Shown piece by piece: positions 16,101-31,100 of a stretch of 64,000 nucleotides of DNA (position 1 is the first letter of the stretch; the number at the start of each line of letters is the position of its first letter). The notes under the pieces are model-generated. The model was given only the letters and a program-made list of their open reading frames with translations. It did no database searches and was not told the origin of the DNA. Location of the stretch: positions 13,210,898 to 13,274,897 of the forward strand of contig NW_024037076.1 in the NCBI RefSeq assembly GCF_015706575.1, read 5' to 3'. The stretch comes from Patiria miniata. Lineage: Eukaryota > Echinodermata > Asteroidea > Valvatida > Asterinidae. The position numbers and the translations under genes were made by a program.

Positions 16101-19100
16101 TCTGGTGTGACCACTGGTGCTGAGACCACTGCTGCAGAGCCAACTACTGTTGAAATCACTTCAGCAGCCCAAACAACTACTGCTGAGATAATCACTACTG
16201 CAGGAGTGACTTCAAGTTCTGTGGCCACCCCTGTTGCAGAGACACAACTGCTGATGTGACATCAGCTGTGGAAAGCACAACTGGTAGTGCCACAACCACA
16301 GCTGAAGCTACAAGTACAGTTATTCAGACCACAGTATCTGAAGTAACAACAACTCCTGGTGTGACCACTGGTGCTGAGACCACTGCTGCAGAGCCAACTA
16401 CTGTTGAAATCACTTCAGCAGCCCAAACAACTACTGCTGAGATAATCACTACTGCAGGAGTGACTACAGAGTCTGTGTCCACCCCTGTTGCAGACACAAC
16501 AACTGCTGATGTGACATCAGCTGTAGAAAGCACAACTGGTAGAGCCACAACCACAGCTGAAGCTACAAGTACAGTTATTCAGACCACAGTTGCTGAAGTA
16601 ACTACAACTTCTGGTGTGACCACTGGTGCTGAGACCACTGCTGCAGAGCCAACTACTGTTGAAATCACTTCAGCAGCCCAAACAACTACTGCTGAGATAA
16701 TCACTACTGCAGGAGTGACTTCAAGTTCTGTGGCCACCCCTGTTGCAGAGACAACAACTGCTGATGTGACGTCAGCTGTGGAAAGCACAACTGGTAGTGC
16801 CACAACCACAGCTGAAGCTACAAGTACAGTTATTCAGACCACAGTATCTGAAGTAACAACAACTCCTGGTGTGACCACTGGTGCTGAGACCACTGCTGCA
16901 GAGCCAACTACTGTTGAAATCACTTCAGCAGCCCAAACAACTACTGCTGAGATAATCACTACTGCAGGAGTGACTACAGAGTCTGTGTCCACCCTGTTGC
17001 AGACACAACAACTGCTGATGTGACATCAGCTGTGGAAAGCACAACTGGTAGAGCCACAACCACAGCTGAAGCTACAAGTACAGTTATTCAGACCACAAAA
17101 TCTGAAATAACTACAACTTCTGGTGTGACCACTGGTGCTGAGACCACTGCTGCAGAGCCAACTACTGTTGAATTCACTTCAGCAGCCCAAACAACTACTG
17201 CTGAGATAATCACTACTGCAGGAGTGACTACAGAGTCTGTGGCCACCCCTGTTGCAGACACAACTGCTGATGTGACATCAGCTGTGGAAAGCACAACTGG
17301 TAGAGCCACAACCACAGCTGAAGCTACAAGTACAGTTATTCAGACCACAAAATCTGAAGAACTACAACTTCTGGTGTGACCACTGATGCTGAGACCACTG
17401 CTGCAGAGCCAACTACTGTTGAAATCACTTCAGCAGCCCAAACAACTACTGCTGAGATAATCACTACTGCAGGAGTGACACAGAGTCTGTGGCCACCCCT
17501 GTTGCAGACATAACAACTGCTGATGTGACATCAGCTGTAGAAAGCACAACTGGTAGAGCCACAACCACAGCTGAAGCTACAAGTACAGTTATTCAGACCA
17601 CAGTTGCTGAAGTAACTACAACTTCTGGTGTGACCACTGGTGCTGAGACCACTGCTGCAGAGCCAACTACTGTTGAAATCACTTCAGCAGCCCAAACAAC
17701 TACTGCTGAGATAATCACTACTGCAGGAGTGACTTCAAGTTCTGTGGCCACCCCTGTTGCAGAGACCACAACTGCTGATGTGACGTCAGCTGTGGAAAGC
17801 ACAACTGGTAGTGCCACAACCACAGCTGAAGCTACAAGTACAGTTATTCAGACCACAGTATCTGAAGTAACAACAACTCCTGGTGTGACCACTGGTGCTG
17901 AGACCACTGCTGCAGAGCCAACTACTGTTGAAATCACTTCAGCAGCCCAAACAACTACTGCTGAGATAATCACTACTGCAGGAGTGACTACAGAGTCTGT
18001 GTCCACCCCTGTTGCAGACACAACAACTGCTGATGTGACATCAGCTGTAGAAAGCACAACTGGTAGAGCCACAACCACAGCTGAAGCTACAAGTACAGTT
18101 ATTCAGACCACAGTGCTGAAGTAACTACAACTTCTGGTGTGACCACTGGTGCTGAGACCACTGCTGCAGAGCCAACTACTGTTGAAATCACTTCAGCAGC
18201 CCAAACAACTACTGCTGAGATAATCACTACTGCAGGAGTGACTACAGAGTCCACCCTGTTGCAGACACAACAACTGCTGATGTGACATCAGCTGTGGAAA
18301 GCACAACTGGTAGAGCCACAACCACAGCTGAAGCTACAAGTACAGTTATTCAGACCACAAATCTGAAATAACTACAACTTCTGGTGTGACCACTGATGCT
18401 GAGACCACTGCTGCAGAGCCAACTACTGTTGAAATCACTTCAGCAGCCCAAACAACTACTGCTGAGATAATCACTACTGCAGGAGTGACTTCAAGTTCTG
18501 TGGCCACCCCTGTTGCAGAGACCACAACTGCTGATGTGACATCAGCTGTGGAAAGCACAACTGGTAGTGCCACAACCACAGCTGAAGCTACAAGTACAGT
18601 TATTCAGACCACAGTAGCTGAAGTAACAACAACTCTGGTGTGACCACTGGTGCTGAGACCACTGCTGCAGAGCCAACTACTGTTGAAATCACTTCAGCAG
18701 CCCAAACAACTACTGCTGAGATAATCACTACTGCAGGAGTGACTACAGAGTCTGTGTCCACCCCTGTTGCAGACACAACAACTGCTGATGTGACATCAGC
18801 TGTAGAAAGCACAACTGGTAGAGCCACAACCACAGCTGAAGCTACAAGTACAGTTATTCAGACCACAGTTGCTGAAGTAACTACAACTTCTGGTGTGACC
18901 ACTGGTGCTGAGACCACTGCTGCAGAGCCAACTACTGTTGAATTCACTTCAGCAGCCCAAACAACTACTGCTGAGATAATCACTACTGCAGGAGTGACTT
19001 CAAGTTCTGTGGCCACCCCTGTTGCAGAGACCACAACTGCTGATGTGACGTCAGCTGTGGAAAGCACAACTGGTAGTGCCACAACCACAGCTGAAGCTAC

Positions 19101-22100
19101 AAGTACAGTTATTCAGACCACAGTATCTGAAGTAACAACAACTCCTGGTGTGACCACTGGTGCTGAGACCACTGCTGCAGAGCCAACTACTGTTGAAATC
19201 ACTTCAGCAGCCCAAACAACTACTGCTGAGATAATCACTACTGCAGGAGTGACTACAGAGTCTGTGTCCACCCCTGTTGCAGACACAACAACTGCTGATG
19301 TGACATCAGCTGTGGAAAGCACAACTGGTAGAGCCACAACCACAGCTGAAGCTACAAGTACAGTTATTCAGACCACAAAATCTGAAATAACTACAACTTC
19401 TGGTGTGACCACTGGTGCTGAGACCACTGCTGCAGAGCCAACTACTGTTGAAATCACTTCAGCAGCCCAAACAACTACTGCTGAGATAATCACTACTGCA
19501 GGAGTGACTTCAAGTTCTGTGGCCACCCCTGTTGCAGACACAACAACTGCTGATGTGACATCAGCTGTGGAAAGCACAACTGGTAGAGCCACAACCACAG
19601 CTGAAGCTACAAGTACAGTTATTCAGACCACAGTATCTGAAGTAACTACAACTTCTGGTGTGACCACTGATGCTGAGACCACTGCTGCAGAGCCAACTAC
19701 TGTTGAAATCACTTCAGCAGCCCAAACAACTACTGCTGAGATAATCACTACTGCAGGAGTGACTTCAAGTTCTGTGGCCACCCCTGTTGCAGACACTAAC
19801 AACTGCTGATGTGACATCAGCTGTCGAAAGCACAACTGGTAGTGCCACAACCACAGCTGAAGCTACAAGTACAGTTATTCAGACCACAAATCTGAAATAA
19901 CTACAACTTCTGGTGTGACCACTGGTGCTGAGACCACTGCTGCAGAGCCAACTACTGTTGAAATCACTTCAGCAGCCCAAACAACTACTGCTGAGATAAT
20001 CACTACTGCAGGAGTGACTTCAAGTTCTGTGGCCACCCCTGTTGCAGAGACCACAACTGCTGATGTGACATCAGCTGTGGAAAGCACAACTGGTAGTGCC
20101 ACAACCACAGCTGAAGCTACAAGTACAGTTATTCAGACCACAGTTGCTGAAGTAACTACAACTTCTGGTGTGACCACTGGTGCTGAGACCACTGCTGCAG
20201 AGCCAACTACTGTTGAAATCACTTCAGCAGCCCAAACAACTACTGCTGAGATAATCACTACTGCAGGAGTGACTACAGAGTCTGTGTCCACCCCTGTTGC
20301 AGACACAACAACTGCTGATGTGACATCAGCTGTGGAAAGCACAACTGGTAGAGCCACAACCACAGCTGAAGCTACAAGTACAGTTATTCAGACCACAAAT
20401 CTGAAATAACTACAACTTCTGGTGTGACCACTGGTGCTGAGACCACTGCTGCAGAGCCAACTACTGTTGAAATCACTTCAGCAGCCCAAACAACTACTGC
20501 TGAGATAATCACTACTGCAGGAGTGACTACAGAGTCTGTGGCCACCCCTGTTGCAGACACAACAACTGCTGATGTGACATCAGCTGTAGAAAGCACAACT
20601 GGTAGAGCCACAACCACAGCTGAAGCTACAAGTACAGTTATTCAGACCACAGTTGCTGAAGTAACTACAACTTCTGGTGTGACCACTGGTGCTGAGACCA
20701 CTGCTGCAGAGCCAACTACTGTTGAAATCACTTCAGCAGCCCAAACAACTACTGCTGAGATAATCACTACTGCAGGAGTGACTAGAGAGGTCCACGCCTG
20801 TTGCAGACACAACAACTGCTGATGTGACATCAGCTGTGGAAAGCACAACTGGTAGAGCCACAACCACAGCTGAAGCTACAAGTACAGTTATTCAGACCAC
20901 AAAATCTGAAATAACTACAACTTCTGGTGTGACCACTGGTGCTGAGACCACTGCTGCAGAGCCAACTACTGTTGAAATCACTTCAGCAGCCCAAACAACT
21001 ACTGCTGAGATAATCACTACTGCAGGAGTGACTTCAAGTTCTGTGGCCACCCCTGTTGCAGAGACCACAACTGCTGATGTGACATCAGCTGTGGAAAGCA
21101 CAACTGGTAGTGCCACAACCACAGCTGAAGCTACAAGTACAGTTATTCAGACCACAGTAGCTGAAGTAACAACAACTCCTGGTGTGACCACTGGTGCTGA
21201 GACCACTGCTGCAGAGCCAACTACTGTTGAAATCACTTCAGCAGCCCAAACAACTACTGCTGAGATAATCACTACTGCAGGAGTGACTACAGAGTCTGTG
21301 TCCACCCCTGTTGCAGACACAACAACTGCTGATGTGACATCAGCTGTAGAAAGCACAACTGGTAGAGCCACAACCACAGCTGAAGCTACAAGTACAGTTA
21401 TTCAGACCACAGTTGCTGAAGTAACTACAACTTCTGGTGTGACCACTGGTGCTGAGACCACTGCTGCAGAGCCAACTACTGTTGAATCACTTCAGCAGCC
21501 CAAACAACTACTGCTGAGATAATCACTACTGCAGGAGTGACTTCAAGTTCTGTGGCCACCCCTGTTGCAGAGACCACAACTGCTGATGTGACGTCAGCTG
21601 TGGAAAGCACAACTGGTAGTGCCACAACCACAGCTGAAGCTACAAGTACAGTTATTCAGACCACAGTATCTGAAGTAACACAACTCCTGGTGTGACCACT
21701 GGTGCTGAGACCACTGCTGCAGAGCCAACTACTGTTGAAATCACTTCAGCAGCCCAAACAACTACTGCTGAGATAATCACTACTGCAGGAGTGACTACAG
21801 AGTCTGTGTCCACGCCTGTTGCAGACACAACAACTGCTGATGTGACATCAGCTGTGGAAAGCACAACTGGTAGAGCCACAACCACAGCTGAAGCTACAAG
21901 TACAGTTATTCAGACCACAAAATCTGAAATAACTACAACTTCTGGTGTGACCACTGGTGCTGAGACCACTGCTGCAGAGCCAACTACTGTTGAAATCACT
22001 TCAGCAGCCCAAACAACTACTGCTGAGATAATCACTACTGCAGGAGTGACTTCAAGTTCTGTGGCCACCCCTGTTGCAGACATAACAACTGCTGATGTGA

Positions 22101-25100
22101 CATCAGCTGTGGAAAGCACAACTGGTAGAGCCACAACCACAGCTGAAGCTACAAGTACAGTTATTCAGACCACAAAATCTGAAATAACTACAACTTCTGG
22201 TGTGACCACTGATGCTCAGACCACTGCTGCAGAGCCAACTACTGTTGAAATCACTTCAGCAGCCCAAACAACTACTGCTGAGATAATCACTACTGCAGGA
22301 GTGACCACAGAGTCTGTGGCCACCCCTGTTGCAGACATAACAACTGCTGATGTGACATCAGCTGTAGAAAGCACAACTGGTAGTGCCACAACCACAGCTG
22401 AAGCTACAAGTACAGTTATTCAGACCACAGTATCTGAAGTAACAACAACTCTGGTGTGACCACTGGTGCTGAGACCACTGCTGCAGAGCCAACTACTGTT
22501 GAAATCACTTCAGCATCCCAAACAACTACTGCTGAGATAATCACTACTGCAGGAGTGACTTCAAGTTCTGTGGCCACCCCTGTTGCAGAGACCACAACTG
22601 CTGATGTGACGTCAGCTGTGGAAAGCACAACTGGTAGTGCCACAACCACAGCTGAAGCTACAAGTACAGTTATTCAGACCACAGTATCTGAAGTAACAAC
22701 AACTCCTGGTGTGACCACTGGTGCTGAGACCACTGCTGCAGAGCCAACTACTGTTGAAATCACTTCAGCAGCCCAAACAACTACTGCTGAGATAATCACT
22801 ACTGCAGGAGTGACTTCAAGTTCTGTGGCCACCCCTGTTGCAGACATAACAACTGCTGATGTGACATCAGCTGTAGAAAGCACAACTGGTAGTGCCACAA
22901 CCACAGCTGAAGCTACAAGTACAGTTATTCAGACCACAGTTGCTGAAGTAACTACAACTTCTGGTGTGACCACTGGTGCTGAGACCACTGCTGCAGAGCC
23001 AACTACTGTTGAAATCACTTCAGCATCCCAAACAACTACTGCTGAGATAATCACTACTGCAGGAGTGACTTCAAGGTCTGTGGCCACCCCTGTTGCAGAG
23101 ACCACAACTGCTGATGTGACATCAGCTGTGGAAAGCACAACTGGTAGTGCCACAACCACAGCTGAAGCTACAAGTACAGTTATTCAGACCACAGTAGCTG
23201 AAGTAACAACAACTCCTGGTGTGACCACTGGTGCTGAGACCACTGCTGCAGAGCCAACTACTGTTGAAATCACTTCAGCAGCCCAAACAACTACTGCTGA
23301 GATAATCACTACTGCAGGAGTGACTACAGAGTCTGTGTCCACCCCTGTTGCAGACACAACAACTGCTGATGTGACATCAGCTGAAGAAAGCACAACTGGT
23401 AGAGCCACAACCACAGCTGAAGCTACAAGTACAGTTATTCAGACCACAGTTCTGAAGTAACTACAACTTCTGGTGTGACCACTGGTGCTGAGACCACTGC
23501 TGCAGAGCCAACTACTGTTGAAATCACTTCAGCAGCCCAAACAACTACTGCTGAGATAATCACTACTGCAGGAGTGACTACAGAGTCCACGCCTGTTGCA
23601 GACACAACAACTGCTGATGTGACATCAGCTGTGGAAAGCACAACTGGTAGAGCCACAACCACAGCTGAAGCTACAAGTACAGTTATTCAGACCACAAAAT
23701 CTGAAATAACTACAACTTCTGGTGTGACCACTGATGCTGAGACCACTGCTGCAGAGCCAACTACTGTTGAAATCACTTCAGCAGCCCAAACAACTACTGC
23801 TGAGATAATCACTACTGCAGGAGTGACTTCAAGTTCTGTGGCCACCCCTGTTGCAGAGACCACAACTGCTGATGTGACATCAGCTGTGGAAAGCACAACT
23901 GGTAGTGCCACAACCACAGCTGAAGCTACAAGTACAGTTATTCAGACCACAGTAGCTGAAGTAACAACAACTCCTGGTGTGACCACTGGTGCTGAGACAA
24001 CTGCTGCAGAGCCAACTACTGTTGAAATCACTTCAGCAGCCCAAACAACTACTGCTGAGATAATCACTACTGCAGGAGTGACTACAGAGTCTGTGTCCAC
24101 CCCTGTTGCAGACACAACAACTGCTGATGTGACATCAGCTGTAGAAAGCACAACTGGTAGAGCCACAACCACAGCTGAAGCTACAAGTACAGTTATTCAG
24201 ACCACAGTTGCTGAAGTAACTACAACTTCTGGTGTGACCACTGGTGCTGAGACCACTGCTGCAGAGCCAACTACTGTTGAAATCACTTCAGCAGCCCAAA
24301 CAACTACTGCTGAGATAATCACTACTGCAGGAGTGACTTCAAGTTCTGTGGCCACCCCTGTTGCAGAGACCACAACTGCTGATGTGATGTCAGCTGTGGA
24401 AAGCACAACTGGTAGTGCCACAACCACAGCTGAAGCTACAAGTACAGTTATTCAGACCACAGTATCTAAAGTAACAACAACTCCTGGTGTGACCACTGGT
24501 GCTGAGACCACTGCTGCAGAGCCAACTACTGTTGAAATCACTTCAGCAGCCCAAACAACTACTGCTGAGATAATCACTACTGCAGGAGTGACTACAGAGT
24601 CTGTGTCCACCCCTGTTGCAGACACAACAACTGCTGATGTGACATCAGCTGTGGAAAGCACAACTGGTAGAGCCACAACCACAGCTGAAGCTACAAGTAC
24701 AGTTATTCAGACCACAAATCTGAAGTAACTACAACTTCTGGTGTGACCACTGGTGCTGAGACCACTGCTGCAGAGCCAACTACTGTTGAATCACTTCAGC
24801 AGCCCAAACAACTACTGCTGAGATAATCACTACTGCAGGAGTGACTTCAAGTTCTGTGGCCACCCCTGTTGCAGACACAACAACTGCTGATGTGACATCA
24901 GCTGTGGAAAGCACAACTGGTAGAGCCACAACCACAGCTGAAGCTACAAGTACAGTTATTCAGACCACAAAATCTGAAATAACTACAACTTCTGGTGTGA
25001 CCACTGATGCTCAGACCACTGCTGCAGAGCCAACTACTGTTGAAATCACTTCAGCAGCCCAAACAACTACTGCTGAGATAATCACTACTGCAGGAGTGAC

Positions 25101-28100
25101 CACAGAGTCTGTGGCCACCCCTGTTGCAGACATAACAACTGCTGATGTGACATCAGCTGTAGAAAGCACAACTGGTAGTGCCACAACTACAGCTGAAGCT
25201 GCAAGTACAGTTATTCAGACCACAGTATCTGAAGTACCAACAACTCCTGGTGTGACCACTGGTGCTGAGACCACTGCTGCAGTGCCAACTACTGTTGAAA
25301 TCACTTCAGCATCCCAAACAACTACTGCTGAGATAATCACTACTGCAGGAGTGACTTCAAGTTCTGTGGCCACCCCTGTTGCAGAGACCACAACTGCTGA
25401 TGTGACGTCAGCTGTGAAAGCACAACTGGTAGTGCCAAACCACAGCTGAAGCTACAAGTACAGTTATTCAGACCACAGTATCTGAAGTAACAACAACTCC
25501 TGGTGTGACCACTGGTGCTGAGACCACTGCTGCAGAGCCAACTACTGTTGAAATCACTTCAGTATCCCAAACAACTACTGCTGAGATAATCACTACTGCA
25601 GGAGTGACTTCAAGTTCTGTGGCCACCCCTGTTGCAGAGACCACAACTGCTGATTTGACGTCAGCTGTGGAAAGCACAACTGGTAGTGCCACAACCACAG
25701 CTGAAGCTACAAGTACAGTTATTCAGACCACAGTATCTGAAGTAACAACAACTCCTGGTGTGACCACTGGTGCAGAGACCACTGCTGCAGAGCCAACTAC
25801 TGTTGAAATCACTTCAGCAGCCCAAACAACTACTGCTGAGATAATCACTACTGCAGGAGTGACTTCAAGTTCTGAGGCCACCCCTGTTGCAGACTTAACA
25901 ACTGCTGATGTGACATAGCTGTCGAAAGCACAACTGGTAGTGCCACAACCACAGCTGAAGCTACAAGTACAGTTATTCAGACCACAAAATCTGAAATAAC
26001 TACAACTTCTGGTGTGACCACTGATGCTGAGACCACTGCTGCAGAGCCAACTACTGTTGAATTCACTTCAGCAGCCCAAACAACTACTGCTGAGATAATC
26101 ACTACTGCAGGAGTGACTTCAAGTTCTGTGGCCACCCCTGTTGCAGACACAACAACTGCTGATGTGACATCAGCTGTGGAAAGCACAACTGGTAGAGCCA
26201 CAACCACAGCTGAAGCTACAAGTACAGTTACTCAGACCACAAAATCTGAAATAACTACAACTTCTGGTGTGACCACTGATGCTCAGACCACTGCTGCAGA
26301 GCTAACTACTGTTGAAATCACTTCAGCAGCCCAAACAACTACTGCTGAGATAATCACTACTGCAGGAGTGACCACAGAGTCTGTGGCCACCCCTGTTGCA
26401 GACATAACAACTGCTGATGTGACATCAGCTGTAGAAAGCACAACTGGTAGTGCCACAACTACAGCTGAAGCTACAAGTACAGTTATTCAGACCACAGTAT
26501 CTGAAGTAACAACAACTCCTGGTGTGACCACTGGTGCTGAGACCACTGCTGCAGAGCCAACTACTGTTGAAATCACTTCAGCAGCCCAAACAACTACTGC
26601 TGAGATAATCACTACTGCAGGAGTGACTTCAAGTTCTGTGGCCACCCCTGTTGCAGAGACCACAACTGCTGATGTGACGTCAGCTGTGGAAAGCACAACG
26701 GGTAGTGCCACAACCACAGCTGAAGCTACAAGTACAGTTATTCAGACCACAGTATCTGAAGTAACAACAACTCCTGGTGTGACCACTGGTGCTGAGACCA
26801 CTGCTGCAGAGCCAACTACTGTTGAAATCACTTCAGCATCCCAAACAACTACTGCTGAGATAATCACTACTGCAGGAGTGACTTCAAGTTCTGTGGCCAC
26901 CCCTGTTGCAGAGACCACAACTGCTGATTTGACGTCAGCTGTGGAAAGCACAACTGGTAGTGCCACAACCACAGCTGAAGCTACAAGTACAGTTATTCAG
27001 ACCACAGTATCTGAAGTAACAACAACTCCTGGTGTGACCACTGGTGCTGAGACCACTGCTGCAGAGCCAACTACTGTTGAAATCACTTCAGCAGCCCAAA
27101 CAACTACTGCTGAGATAATCACTACTGCAGGAGTGACTTCAAGTTCTGAGGCCACCCCTGTTGCAGACTTAACAACTGCTGATGTGACATTAGCTGTCGA
27201 AAGCACAACTGGTAGTGCCACAACCACAGCTGAAGCTACAAGTACAGTTATTCAGACCACAAAATCTGAAATAACTACAACTTCTGGTGTGACCACTGAT
27301 GCTCAGACCACTGCTGCAGAGCCAACTACTGTTGAATTCACTTCAGCAGCCCAAACAACTACTGCTGAGATAATCACTACTGCAGGAGTGACCACAGAGT
27401 CTGTGTCCACCCCTGTTGCAGACATAACAACTGCTGATGTGACGTCAGCTGTGGAAAGCACAACGGGTAGTGCCACAACCACAGCTGAAGCTACAAGTAC
27501 AGTTATTCAGACCACAGTATCTGAAGTAACAACAACTCCTGGTGTGACCACTGGTGCTGAGACCACTGCTGCAGAGCCAACTACTGTTGAAATCACTTCA
27601 GTATCCCAAACAACTACTGCTGAGATAATCACTACTGCAGGAGTGACTTCAAGTTCTGTGGCCACCCCTGTTGCAGAGACCACAACTGCTGATTTGACGT
27701 CAGCTGTGGAAAGCACAACTGGTAGTGCCACAACCACAGCTGAAGCTACAAGTACAGTTATTCAGACCACAGTATCTGAAGTAACAACAACTCCTGGTGT
27801 GACCACTGGTGCTGAGACCACTGCTGCAGAGCCAACTACTGTTGAAATCACTTCAGCAGCCCAAACAACTACTGCTGAGATAATCACTACTGCAGGAGTG
27901 ACTTCAAGTTCTGAGGCCACCCCTGTTGCAGACTTAACAACTGCTGATGTGACATTAGCTGTCGAAAGCACAACTGGTAGTGCCACAACCACAGCTGAAG
28001 CTACAAGTACAGTTATTCAGACCACAAAATCTGAAATAACTACAACTTCTGGTGTGACCACTGATGCTCAGACCACTGCTGCAGAGCCAACTACTGTTGA

Positions 28101-31100
28101 ATTCACTTCAGCAGCCCAAACAACTACTGCTGAGATAATCACTACTGCAGGAGTGACCACAGAGTCTGTGTCCACCCCTGTTGCAGACATAACAACTGCT
28201 GATGTGACGTCAGCTGTGGAAAGCACAACTGGTAGTGCCACAACTACAGCTGAAGCTGCAAGTACAGTTATTCAGACCACAGTATCTGAAGTAACAACAA
28301 CTCCTGGTGTGACCACTGGTGCTGAGACCACTGCTGCAGTGCCAACTACTGTTGAAATCACTTCAGCAGCCCAAACAACTACTGCTGAGATAATCACTAC
28401 TGCAGGACTGACTTCAAGTTCTGTGGCCAACCCTGTTTCAGACATAACAACTGCTGATGTGATATCAGCTGTGGAAAGCACAACGGGTAGTGCCACAACC
28501 ATAGCTGAAGCTACAAGTACAGTTATTCAGACCACAGTTGCTGAAGTAACTACAACTTCTGGTGTGACCACTGGTGCTGAGACCACTGCTGCAGAGCCAA
28601 CTACTGTTGAAATCACTTCAGCATCCCAAACAACTACTGCTGAGATAATCACTACTGCAGGAGTGACTTCAAGTTCTGTGGCCACCCCTGTTGCAGAGAC
28701 CACAACTGCTGATTTGACGTCAGCTGTGGAAAGCACAACGGGTAGTGCCACAACCACAGCTGAAGCTACAAGTACGGTTATTCAGACCACAGTATCTGAA
28801 GTAACAACAACTCCTGGTGTGACCACTGGTGCTGAGACCACTGCTGCAGAGCCAACTACTGTTGAAATCACTTCAGCAGCCCAAACAACTACTGCTGAGA
28901 TAATCACTACTGCAGGAGTGACTTCAAGTTCTGAGGCCACCCCTGTTGCAGACTTAACAACTGCTGATGTGACATTAGCTGTCGAAAGCACAACTGGTAG
29001 TGCCACAACCACAGCTGAAGCTACAAGTACAGTTATTCAGACCACAAAATCTGAAATAACTACAACTTCTGGTGTGACCACTGATGCTCAGACCACTGCT
29101 GCAGAGCCAACTTCTGTTGAAATCACTTCAGCAGCCCAAACAACTACTGCTGAGATAATCACTACTGCAGGAGTGACCACAGAGTCTGTGTCCACCCCTG
29201 TTGCAGACATAACAACTGCTGATGTGACGTCAGCTGTGGAAAGCACAACTGGTAGTGCCACAACTACAGCTGAAGCTGCAAGTACAGTTATTCAGACCAC
29301 AGTTTCTGAAGTACCAACAACTCCTGGTGTGACCACTGGTGCTGAGACCACTGCTGCAGTGCCAACTACTGTTGAAATCACTTCAGCATCCCAAACAACT
29401 ACTGCTGAGATAATCACTACTGCAGGAGTGACTTCCAGTTCTGTGGCCACCCCTGTTGCAGAGACCACAACTGCTGATGTGACGTCAGCTGTGGAAAGCA
29501 CAACGGGTAGTGCCACAACCACAGCTGAAGCTACAAGTACAGTTATTCAGACCACAGTATCTGAAGTAACAACAACTCCTGGTGTGACCACTGGTGCTGA
29601 GACCACTGCTGCAGAGCCAACTACTGTTGAAATCACTTCAGCATCCCAAACAACTACTGCTGAGATAATCACTACTGCAGGAGTGACTTCAAGTTCTGTG
29701 TCCACCCCTGTTGCAGAGACCACAACTGCTGATTTGACGTCAGCTGTGGAAAGCACAACTGGTAGTGCCACAACCACAGCTGAAGCTACAAGTACAGTTA
29801 TTCAGACCACAGTATCTGAAGTAACAACAACTCCTGGTGTGACCACTGCTGCTGAGACCACTGCTGCAGAGCCAACTACTGTTGAAATCACTTCAGCAGC
29901 CCAAACAACTACTGCTGAGATAATCACTACTGCAGGAGTGACTTCAAGTTCTGAGGCCACCCCTGTTGCAGACTTAACAACTGCTGATGTGACATCAGCT
30001 GTCGAAAGCACAACTGGTAGTGCCACAACCACAGCTGAAGCTACAAGTACAGTTATTCAGACCACAAAATCTGAAATAACTACAACTTCTGGTGTGACCA
30101 CTGATGCTCAGACCACTGCTGCAGAGCCAACTACTGTTGAATTCACTTCAGCAGCCCAAACAACTACTGCTGAGATAATCACTACTGCAGGAGTGACCAC
30201 AGAGTCTGTGTCTACCCCTGTTGCAGACATAACAACTGCTGATGTGACGTCAGCTGTGGAAAGCACAACTGGTAGTGCCACAACTACAGCTGAAGCTGCA
30301 AGTACAGTTATTCAGACCACAGTATCTGAAGTAACAACAACTCCTGGTGTGACCACTGGTGCTGAGACCACTGCTGCAGTGCCAACTACTGTTGAAATCA
30401 CTTCAGCAGCCCAAACAACTACTGCTGAGATAATCACTACTGCAGGACTGACTTCAAGTTCTGTGGCCAACCCTGTTTCAGACATAACAACTGCTGATGT
30501 GATATCAGCTGTGGAAAGCACAACGGGTAGTGCCACAACCATAGCTGAAGCTACAAGTACAGTTATTCAGACCACAGTTGCTGAAGTAACTACAACTTCT
30601 GGTGTGACCACTGGTGCTGAGACCACTGCTGCAGAGCCAACTACTGTTGAAATCACTTCAGCATCCCAAACAACTACTGCTGAGATAATCACTACTGCAG
30701 GAGTGACTTCAAGTTCTGTGGCCACCCCTGTTGTAGAGACCACAACTGCTGATTTGACGTCAGCTGTGGAAAGCACAACGGGTAGTGCCACAACCACAGC
30801 TGAAGCTACAAGTACGGTTATTCAGACCACAGTATCTGAAGTAACAACAACTCCTGGTGTGACCACTGGTGCTGAGACCACTGCTGCAGAGCCAACTACT
30901 GTTGAAATCACTTCAGCAGCCCAAACAACTACTGCTGAGATAATCACTACTGCAGGAGTGACTTCAAGTTCTGAGGCCACCCCTGTTGCAGACTTAACAA
31001 CTGCTGATGTGACATTAGCTGTCGAAAGCACAACTGGTAGTGCCACAACCACAGCTGAAGCTACAAGTACAGTTATTCAGACCACAAAATCTGAAATAAC

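Noticed and set aside
4249-25918. Separate genes in each frame block of array A
   Set aside because: Blocks join without any spacer at single-base indels within otherwise identical repeat units, and their apparent starts are GTG codons inside the repeat. They are pieces of one exon.
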